NCBI RefSeq assembly: GCF_000264055.1
Contig: NZ_AJXL01000004.1
Span: forward strand, 1-64,000
Source of the DNA: Flavobacterium sp. ACAM 123
Lineage (GTDB): Bacteria; Bacteroidota; Bacteroidia; Flavobacteriales; Flavobacteriaceae
Direction: 5' to 3'
DNA: 64,000 nucleotides
The notes under the pieces are model-generated. The model searched no databases. It saw nothing but the letters and a program-made list of their open reading frames with translations, and had not been told where the DNA came from. How positions within the stretch are numbered: position 1 is the first letter of the stretch; every line of letters starts with the position of its first letter. Shown in pieces: positions 9,373-16,481 of this stretch. Made by a program: the position numbers and the translations under genes.

Positions 9373-9392
9373 TCACTACAAGGTTGTAGTGA
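9373..9392. promoter_or_regulatory. Palindrome upstream of the maltose operon promoter
   Basis: A perfect inverted repeat, TCACTACAA (9373-9381), GG, TTGTAGTGA (9384-9392), lies about 50 bp upstream of the -7 element at 9313-9320. It also lies 128 bp past the LacI-family gene stop. There is no adjacent T-run, so an operator or activator site fits at least as well as a terminator. Confidence 0.4.
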
Positions 9393-9519
9393 TTCTTAAA
9401 ATAGGAAAAAGACCTAAATTAGAGGAAGGGAGTTAAAGATTAGAGCGATGAGGTATAACTTGAGATCTTGAAGATTAATAGAAAGTATGTTTTTTTTAGG
9501 GGTACATTTTATTTCAAAC

Positions 9520-10545
9520 CTAATAAGTAGATTCTCTTTCAATGAGATGGGTTTCAATTACTTCCGTTTTGTAGTTTTCTTCCTCGTCATGTTCCTCTTC
9601 TGATTCCAATCTGTCGATCAACATTTTTGCTGCTCGATTCCCCATTTTTATACCGCTTTGACTCACGGTAGTAATAGTAGGCGTGGAGTATTTCGAAATA
9701 ATCCCGTCGGTGAAAGCGATTACTGCTAAGTCTTTCGGTACATTAACGCCTATTTTGTTGGCTGTTTTTATGCTGGTTACCGCAAAAAGTTCATTCACCG
9801 CAAAAACGGCGTCAATAGCTTTATCTTCTAATAATTGCCCAATTATTATTTCGCAAGTATCTACATCTTCTATTTTAATAATTAAATTCTCATTAAAAGG
9901 AATGTCATTATCCAATAAAGCTTTTATATAGCCATCTGTCCTCAATTTCCCCACACTTACATAATCAACGGTGGTGACAAGAGCTATTTTTTTCCTCCCT
10001 TTATCGATAAGACTTTGCACTGCTTCGTAGGCAGCCATTTTATCATCGATGATGACTTTGTCACAAAGAATTTCATTAGTTACTCTGTCAAACATGACAA
10101 CGGGCATACCCTGGTCGATAACTTCTGAAATATGATGAAAATCACCTTTAAATTGGGTTTCTTTCGAAAGAGACATTATGAATCCGTCGATACTTCCGTT
10201 AGCAAGCATTTCCATGTTAAGAACCTCTTTATCAAAAGAATCGTCAGATAAGCAGATGATAACGCTATAGCCATTTTCGTTTGCAACTTGTTCGATTCCA
10301 TTGATGACAGTGGAGAAGAAATGGTGGACAATCTCCGGTATAATTATTCCTATGGTCTTTGTTTTTCTGTTCTTTAAACTTAAGGCAATATTGTTGGGTC
10401 TGTAATTGTAAAATTTAGCAAAAGCCTGTACTTTTAGTCGGGTATCTTCCCCGATTTCTGGACTATTTCTTAGTGATTTTGAAACCGTGGAGATGGAAAC
10501 GTCAAGTTCTTTTGCGATTTGTTTAAGCGTTACTTTCCTTTTCAT
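9520..10545 (-). CDS. LacI-family transcriptional regulator of the maltose/starch locus
   Basis: DNA-binding regulator that should respond to a maltose-derived sugar. From the ATG at 10545 the product is 341 residues, the usual LacI length. The open frame extends 21 codons further upstream, but those residues are low-complexity and precede the conserved start MKRKVTLKQIAKELDVS. The HTH (residues 5-26) continues into the hinge-helix motif NYRPNNIALSLK. A periplasmic-binding-protein fold follows, including IGIIIPEI and DGFIMSLS. It sits between the two divergent arms, facing away from susC. Whether it represses or activates is not decidable here. Confidence 0.9.
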   Translation of the reverse strand: MKRKVTLKQIAKELDVSISTVSKSLRNSPEIGEDTRLKVQAFAKFYNYRPNNIALSLKNRKTKTIGIIIPEIVHHFFSTVINGIEQVANENGYSVIICLSDDSFDKEVLNMEMLANGSIDGFIMSLSKETQFKGDFHHISEVIDQGMPVVMFDRVTNEILCDKVIIDDKMAAYEAVQSLIDKGRKKIALVTTVDYVSVGKLRTDGYIKALLDNDIPFNENLIIKIEDVDTCEIIIGQLLEDKAIDAVFAVNELFAVTSIKTANKIGVNVPKDLAVIAFTDGIISKYSTPTITTVSQSGIKMGNRAAKMLIDRLESEEEHDEEENYKTEVIETHLIERESTY

Positions 10546-10577
10546 ATGTGTGAAATTGATAATTTTTATTTTCGTAA

Positions 10578-10608
10578 TAAAGGTAGGTTTTGTTTTTATT
10601 AATGGCAA
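10578..10608 (-). promoter_or_regulatory. Promoter of the LacI-family gene
   Basis: The minus strand reads TTG (10606-10608), 20 bp, TACCTTTA (10578-10585). This fits the Bacteroidota promoter with one mismatch at the last base of the -7 element. It lies 33 bp before the ATG at 10545 and supports that start choice. Confidence 0.55.
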
Positions 10609-10685
10609 TTTAACCCTTAATTTAATGGTTAATAAATAAAGTTTTCAACACTATTACGTTTTCGTGAACTAATATAGTTGCCAGT

Positions 10686-10717
10686 TTGTTAAAGGTCTTA
10701 ATTTTTATATAATTTTA
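10686..10717 (+). promoter_or_regulatory. Putative susC promoter
   Basis: TTG (10686-10688), 21 bp, TAATTTTA (10710-10717) is a weaker match to TTG/TAnnTTTG. It lies in the 237-bp divergent region between the LacI-family ATG (10545) and susC (10783). It would leave a leader of about 60 nt that is A-rich, as is common for flavobacterial translation starts without a Shine-Dalgarno. Confidence 0.35.
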
Positions 10718-10782
10718 GCACTCGAAGTAAAATTAAAAGTTAAAAACACAACCTCAAACACAAATTAATTTAAACAAAAAGT

Positions 10783-13722
10783 ATGAAAACAATTTATAAA
10801 AAGTTGTTATTTTTAGTACTATTACTTCCTTTTAGTATTCTGGCTCAGAATACTCTTAGTGGAACTGTTCTTGATAAAGCATCAGGACAGCCCATTCCGG
10901 GAGTAAATGTAAATGTACAAGGTAGCACAAATGGCGTTTCAACAGATTTTGATGGGAAATTTCAATTGCCAAGTGCTAAGAAAGGCGGTAAAATCGTATT
11001 TTCTTTTATTGGTTATAAAAATTCAGTCATTGATTATAATGGTCAAAAAGTAGTAACGGTTGCTCTGGAGGAAGATGCAAATCTATTAAGTGAAGTGATA
11101 ATCCAGGTGGGTTACGGGACCGTTAAGAAAAAAGATGCAACAGGAGCTGTGACCGTATTGACATCTAAAGATTTTAATAAAGGGCCGGTAACTTCTGCAG
11201 ATCAAATGATTCAAGGAAAAGTAGCTGGTTTGCAAGTTATTAATGGAGGAGGTTCTCCAGGCGAAGGTGCTACAATCAGAATTAGAAGCGGTTCTTCATT
11301 ATCAGCAAACAACGATCCTCTATATGTGATTGACAATGTTCCAGTTGCGGCTGGTGGGATTAATGGAGGAAGAAATCCATTGACGACTATCAATCAAAAT
11401 AATATAGAATCGATTACTGTATTAAAAGATGCGTCGGCAACAGCTATTTATGGATCTCGTGCTTCTAATGGGGTAATTATTATTACAACTAAAAAAGGGA
11501 AAGCTGGAGAGATGCAAGTAAGTTACAATGGAAACCTTCAAGTTTCTGAAATTATTAATAAAGTAGATGCTTTAAAATCAAATCAATTTAAAGATTTTGT
11601 CACAGCTAACGGTACTGCTGCTCAAGTAGCTTTATTAGGCACTGCTGATACGAATTGGCAAGATGAAATTTTCAGAACAGCTATTGGTACAGATCATAAT
11701 ATCGCTTTAAGCGGTGGGACTGATAATGTTGTGTACAGAGCATCTGTTGGATATGCTAATTTGAATGGTATCTTAAAAAGAGATAACATGCAAAGAACGA
11801 CTCTAGGAGTTGGTGTAACTGGAAATTTTTTAGATAAGCATTTAAAGATTGAATTGAATAACAACACCTCTTTAATAAAAAGTAATTATAGTAATAGAGG
11901 GGCAATTGGGGCAGGTATTGCGTTTGACCCTTCGCAAGTGGTTAGAAATGCTGATGGTACTTTTTTCCAATGGTATACTTCACCTACTGTAATTAATCAG
12001 TTAGCAGGAAGAAACCCTGTTTCATTAATTGAGCAGTTTGATAATTTAGGTACTTCATACAGAAGTATTGGAAATATTCAAACGGAATATAAAATGCATT
12101 TTTTACCAGAATTGAAAGCGGTAGCTAACTTTGGTTATGATGAATTGAGTGGAAGATCTTATGGTGGTACCGCTGCTAATTATCTTAACGGTATTAATGG
12201 TTCAGGATTCAATAACACCTATGAAAATACGGGCTCAAGATTTAATAAATTAATGGATTTGTATTTAAACTACAATGAGAAGGTAGACGCGATTAATACA
12301 CAAATTGATGTGACGGGTGGATATACGTATCAGGATTTTAGAGATATTAATGATGGATCTTCTTTTAATTTTGAAAACAACAGAACCGTTCCTGCTGTTC
12401 CAGTTCCTTCGCGTGTGAATTTACAATCTTTCTTTGCCAGAACAAATTTCACGATTGCTGATAAATATATTATTACAGCATCCTACAGACGTGATGGAAC
12501 GTCACGATTTACAGAAGCAAACCGCTGGTCAAATTTTCCTGCAGTTGCAGTTGCTTGGAAACTGAATGAAGAAAGTTTCTTGAAAGATGTAGCCAGTATC
12601 TCTATGTTAAAGCTTAGAGGAGGTTGGGGTATTACCGGACAACAGGATATTGGGGTAAGTTATCCTTCAATTCCGTTGTATCTAATTTCTAATAGCACGG
12701 CTCAATATCAATTTGGGAATTCATTTTATTCTACTTTTAGACCTCAACCGTATAACAGTAACTTGAAATGGGAGCAAACGACCACATTTAATGCGGGCCT
12801 TGATTATGGCTTATTCAATAACAGATTAACAGGAAGTGTTGACTTGTATAAAAGAACGACTAAGGATTTATTGTTGTACACTCAAAATCCATCTTTCTTT
12901 GGATTTTCAAATTTTGACAACTACAACGTAGGGACAATAGAGAATAAAGGTATTGAATTGTTAGCTGAAGTTATCGCCGTTCGTACGAATGATGTAGAAT
13001 GGAGAATAGGTGGAAACGTTACTTTTCAAAACTCTAAAATCACCAAGTTGACTACTACTCAACCTAATACTCCTGGTATTAATGTTGGTGGAATTGCCGG
13101 AGGAACAGGGAATACGATACAAAATCATCAAGTAGGATATGCACCAAGTTCATTCTATGTGTATGAGCAAGCATATGGCGCTGACGCAAAACCACTTGAC
13201 GGAGTTTTTATTGACAGAAACAAAGACGGAATCGTTAATGAACAAGACAAATACCGTTTTCATAAACCGGCTGCAGATGTTTTTTACGGGTTCAATACAA
13301 GTGTAAGTTATAAAAAATTCGATTTTACAATGGAATGGAGAGGATCTTGGGGTAATTATATGTACAACAATGTGGATTCTAATTTTGGAACGGATATCAA
13401 TGTATTATTAAGACAAACAGATTTGTCTAATGGTGTGGCAAATCTTTTGGAAACTCGTTTTGAAAAGGCTAGTGACCTTCAATTGCATTCTGATTATTAT
13501 GTGCAAGACGCTTCTTTTATTAAATTAAATAATGTGAGTGTTGGATATACTTTTAATCAAAAACCCAATTCATCTTCGTTAGTGAAAATGACATTGTCAG
13601 CTCAAAATGTTCTAATTATTACTAAATATGATGGTTTAGATCCAGAAATTTCTGGTGGTATTGATAATACTTTGTATCCTAGACCTATTATCTTTACATT
13701 AGGTTTAAACGTTAATTTCTAA
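10783..13722 (+). CDS. susC: SusC-like TonB-dependent maltodextrin transporter
   Basis: Outer-membrane transporter that imports malto-oligosaccharides with SusD, driven by TonB. The 979-residue protein has a signal peptide (1-22, ending ILAQ), a carboxypeptidase-regulatory-like beta-sandwich (about 24-105, SGTVLDKASGQPIPGVN), a plug domain (about 115-235, with GKVAGLQV and DPLYVIDNVPV) and a long beta-barrel ending in the aromatic-rich LGLNVNF. The EF-hand-like turn DRNKDGIVNEQD (811-822) near the C-terminus is typical of SusC proteins. Length fits the family. susD follows after 17 bp. Confidence 0.95.
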   Translation: MKTIYKKLLFLVLLLPFSILAQNTLSGTVLDKASGQPIPGVNVNVQGSTNGVSTDFDGKFQLPSAKKGGKIVFSFIGYKNSVIDYNGQKVVTVALEEDANLLSEVIIQVGYGTVKKKDATGAVTVLTSKDFNKGPVTSADQMIQGKVAGLQVINGGGSPGEGATIRIRSGSSLSANNDPLYVIDNVPVAAGGINGGRNPLTTINQNNIESITVLKDASATAIYGSRASNGVIIITTKKGKAGEMQVSYNGNLQVSEIINKVDALKSNQFKDFVTANGTAAQVALLGTADTNWQDEIFRTAIGTDHNIALSGGTDNVVYRASVGYANLNGILKRDNMQRTTLGVGVTGNFLDKHLKIELNNNTSLIKSNYSNRGAIGAGIAFDPSQVVRNADGTFFQWYTSPTVINQLAGRNPVSLIEQFDNLGTSYRSIGNIQTEYKMHFLPELKAVANFGYDELSGRSYGGTAANYLNGINGSGFNNTYENTGSRFNKLMDLYLNYNEKVDAINTQIDVTGGYTYQDFRDINDGSSFNFENNRTVPAVPVPSRVNLQSFFARTNFTIADKYIITASYRRDGTSRFTEANRWSNFPAVAVAWKLNEESFLKDVASISMLKLRGGWGITGQQDIGVSYPSIPLYLISNSTAQYQFGNSFYSTFRPQPYNSNLKWEQTTTFNAGLDYGLFNNRLTGSVDLYKRTTKDLLLYTQNPSFFGFSNFDNYNVGTIENKGIELLAEVIAVRTNDVEWRIGGNVTFQNSKITKLTTTQPNTPGINVGGIAGGTGNTIQNHQVGYAPSSFYVYEQAYGADAKPLDGVFIDRNKDGIVNEQDKYRFHKPAADVFYGFNTSVSYKKFDFTMEWRGSWGNYMYNNVDSNFGTDINVLLRQTDLSNGVANLLETRFEKASDLQLHSDYYVQDASFIKLNNVSVGYTFNQKPNSSSLVKMTLSAQNVLIITKYDGLDPEISGGIDNTLYPRPIIFTLGLNVNF

Positions 13723-13739
13723 TACAAACAAAAAGAAAA

Positions 13740-15332
13740 ATGAAAAAGACACAAATAAAATTATTGGGTATTTCATTGTTGCTGATGGCGTTTTTATTTC
13801 CATCATGTACTGATGATTTAAACCAAGCACCGGAAAGCAGAAATGCTATTCCTGGAGAACAATTTTTTACTGACGCAGCTTCCTATAAACAAAATCTAGC
13901 AAAACTATATGCCGGTTTTTCAACTACAGGACAATCGGGACCTGCTGGTTCTGCTGATATTTCAGGAATAGATGAAGGGGAAAGCCAGTACATAAGAGGG
14001 TATTGGTTGTTACAGGAATTAACGACTGATGAAGCAGTTATTGCCTGGAATGACGGAACAATAAAAGACCTTCATTCTCAAACATGGACTTCTTTGGATC
14101 GTTTTGTAACTGCCGTTTATGCACGTTACTCTTTCCAAATTGTAAACTGTAACGAGTTTTTAAGACAAACTACAGATGAGAAATTAGCGAGCAGGGGAGT
14201 TGACGCTACTTTGAAGGCAGAAATTGCTACATACAGAGCAGAAGCTCGTTTCTTAAGAGCGATGACGTACTGGCATGTAATTGATATGTTTGGTGGAGGT
14301 TCTTTAGTAACTGAAAACTCTCCAAGTACTTTCTTTTATCCTGAATATGCGACAAGAGCAGAATTGTACCAATTTGTTGATGAAGAATTGACAGCGATCA
14401 CACCCTTATTAAAAGCGCCAAAATCGAACGAAGCATTTCGTGTAGATCAAGCTGCTGCTTGGATGTTACAAGCTAATTTGTATATGAATGCAAAAGTATA
14501 CATTGGTACAGATCATTATACAGACGCAGTTCCTTTAATTACAAAAATTACGGGTTCGGCTTATAAATTACACACTAATTACAATCAATTGTTTTTAGCT
14601 GATAATGATAAAAATGGAGCGCAAAATGAATTTATTTTTGCTATTGCTTTTGATGGTCTTCGCACGCAAACGTACGGTGGAACTACATTCTTAACACATG
14701 CACCGGTTGGGGGAACCATGAAAGCTGCTGAATTTGGAATCAACGGCGGGTGGAGCGGTTTAAGAACTACTTCTTCATTTGTCGATAAATTTGCTGCAAA
14801 TACAACAGATACGCGTGGACAATTTTATAAAGACGGACAAACTAAGGAAATCAAAAATATTGCAAATTTCACGGATGGATATGCTATTCAAAAATTTAGA
14901 AATGTAGATGTGAATGGTAAACAAGGTTCGGATAAAACAGGAGATTTTTCAGATGCTGATTTTCCTATTTTCCGTTTGGCGGATGCTTATTTAATGTATG
15001 CAGAATGTGCTGTAAGAGGTGCAGGTGGAAGTTTAGCTACTGCCACAACATACGTTAATGCTTTAAGAACAAGAGCCAAAGGACCGGCAGTAACTCAAGG
15101 GGATCTTACTTTGAATTTTATTCTTGACGAAAGAGCCAAAGAACTACACTGGGAAGGACACAGAAGAACGGATTTGGTTCGTTTTGGTAAATTTTCTGGA
15201 GGAAGTTACTTATGGCCTTGGAAAGGAAATGTGGCTGGAGGATCTCCAACACAGTCTTACAGAGATTTATTCCCAATTCCTGCAACAGCTTTAGCATCAA
15301 ATAGTAATTTACAACAAAACCCAGGATATTAA
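13740..15332 (+). CDS. susD: SusD-like surface glycan-binding lipoprotein
   Basis: Binds malto-oligosaccharides and closes over the SusC barrel. The 530-residue protein starts with a lipoprotein signal peptide and lipidated Cys23, followed by TDDLNQAPES. The acidic residues just after the Cys resemble surface-export signals of Bacteroidota lipoproteins. SusD/RagB features are present: TPR-like helices with YRAEARFLRAMTYWHVIDMFG in the middle, and the C-terminal ILDERAKELHWEGHRRTDLVRFG ending LFPIPATAL. It lies 17 bp after susC and 21 bp before susE. Confidence 0.95.
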   Translation: MKKTQIKLLGISLLLMAFLFPSCTDDLNQAPESRNAIPGEQFFTDAASYKQNLAKLYAGFSTTGQSGPAGSADISGIDEGESQYIRGYWLLQELTTDEAVIAWNDGTIKDLHSQTWTSLDRFVTAVYARYSFQIVNCNEFLRQTTDEKLASRGVDATLKAEIATYRAEARFLRAMTYWHVIDMFGGGSLVTENSPSTFFYPEYATRAELYQFVDEELTAITPLLKAPKSNEAFRVDQAAAWMLQANLYMNAKVYIGTDHYTDAVPLITKITGSAYKLHTNYNQLFLADNDKNGAQNEFIFAIAFDGLRTQTYGGTTFLTHAPVGGTMKAAEFGINGGWSGLRTTSSFVDKFAANTTDTRGQFYKDGQTKEIKNIANFTDGYAIQKFRNVDVNGKQGSDKTGDFSDADFPIFRLADAYLMYAECAVRGAGGSLATATTYVNALRTRAKGPAVTQGDLTLNFILDERAKELHWEGHRRTDLVRFGKFSGGSYLWPWKGNVAGGSPTQSYRDLFPIPATALASNSNLQQNPGY

Positions 15333-15353
15333 TAATTTTAAAAATTTATAAAA

Positions 15354-16412
15354 ATGAAAAATATAACTAAATCAATAATTGCCTTATTCGCGGTAGTTGC
15401 TTTGTCTTGCAGCGTAGAAGATGTTCAAGACAGACCTGTTATCGAAGGAGTTGATTCTCCCGTATTAACAGCTCCAACATCTGGTGCGGCTTATGTACTT
15501 TCTCCTGCAAATGCAACGGCACAAGCAGAACGTTTTACCTGGAAATCCGCTAATTATGGCGGTGCTGTAGAAGTTGTTTACACGATTGAAATCGACAAAA
15601 AAGGAAATGCGTTTAAAACTCCAAAAGATTTAGCTTCTAGAAAATCAGAAAACCAAGCGTCAGTATCGGTTGAAACTATGAATAATGCAGCATTAGCATT
15701 AAATAGCACTCCTTTTGCTCCATCTGAATTTGAAATAAGAATAAAATCTACTGTTGGAACTGAAGTAATGGTCTCTAATGTAGTTGGAATAGTTATTACT
15801 CCATATACAACTGAAAACCCTAAATTATGGGTTCCTGGTGGCTATGCAAAAGCATCTGGATATCCAAATGACTGGGATCCTGCTACATCCCCACAATTGT
15901 CTGCTTCAGCATATGGTAAAGTGGATTTTGAAGGATTTATAAACTTTAATGATGCTGGTTCTGAATACAAATTCACAAGTTTCCCAGAGTGGAAAGGGGA
16001 ATATGCTGCCGGAGCAACTCCTGGTACTATCCTAGCATCTGGACCAAATAATCTTAAGATTCCTGCTGCAGGTTATTATCTAATCGTAGTGGATACTGAA
16101 AAATTGACATATTCAGCTACTAAAACTGCATGGGGAATCATTGGTGATGGAACTCCTGCAGGTTGGGATAACAGTACTGCAATGACTTATGATAAAACTA
16201 CAAAAGTCTGGACCCTTACGGCTAATCTAACAGCAAAAGAAATGAAATTTAGAGCTAATAACGCATGGGATTATAATCTTGGTGATACTGGAGCAAATGG
16301 TACAATGGAATATGGCGGAGATAACATCAAAGTTCCATCTGCAGGGAACTATACAATTACCTTGGACTTAAGCTCTCCAAGAAACTACAAATATTCGCTT
16401 ACAAAAAATTAA
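15354..16412 (+). CDS. susE: SusE-like starch-binding outer-membrane lipoprotein
   Basis: Surface lipoprotein that holds starch near the SusCD pair; not an enzyme. The 352-residue protein has a lipobox with Cys19 followed by SVEDVQD (acidic, surface-export-like), an N-terminal SusE-type beta-domain (about 30-150, DSPVLTAPTSGAAYVLSP) and two tandem starch-binding-like modules. The first starts near LWVPGGYAKASGYPNDWDP, the second near WGIIGDGTPAGWD. Conserved Trp residues in each would stack on glucose rings. It is the third gene of the SusCDE operon and is followed by a terminator. Confidence 0.88.
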   Translation: MKNITKSIIALFAVVALSCSVEDVQDRPVIEGVDSPVLTAPTSGAAYVLSPANATAQAERFTWKSANYGGAVEVVYTIEIDKKGNAFKTPKDLASRKSENQASVSVETMNNAALALNSTPFAPSEFEIRIKSTVGTEVMVSNVVGIVITPYTTENPKLWVPGGYAKASGYPNDWDPATSPQLSASAYGKVDFEGFINFNDAGSEYKFTSFPEWKGEYAAGATPGTILASGPNNLKIPAAGYYLIVVDTEKLTYSATKTAWGIIGDGTPAGWDNSTAMTYDKTTKVWTLTANLTAKEMKFRANNAWDYNLGDTGANGTMEYGGDNIKVPSAGNYTITLDLSSPRNYKYSLTKN

Positions 16413-16429
16413 TATTTTTTGAATACTGA

Positions 16430-16460
16430 AAGGGTTGTCTTATGGGCAGCCCTTTTTTAT
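16430..16460 (+). terminator. Terminator between susE and the secreted amylase
   Basis: A 10-bp stem with two G-U pairs (AAGGGTTGTC at 16430-16439, GGCAGCCCTT at 16445-16454) and a 5-nt loop is followed directly by a run of T. It lies 17 nt after the susE stop and 22 nt before the amylase start, so it should reduce read-through into the amylase gene. Confidence 0.8.
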
Positions 16461-16481
16461 AATTATTAAGGAATATATATC

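Noticed and set aside
9373-9392. Terminator of the LacI-family gene
   Set aside because: No T-run follows on the minus strand and it lies 128 nt past the stop, just upstream of the transporter promoter; kept as a candidate operator instead.
10619-10680. LacI operator in the susC/lacI divergent region (e.g. ACG-TTTT-CGT)
   Set aside because: The symmetric part is only 3 bp per arm and does not match the palindromes by the transporter gene.
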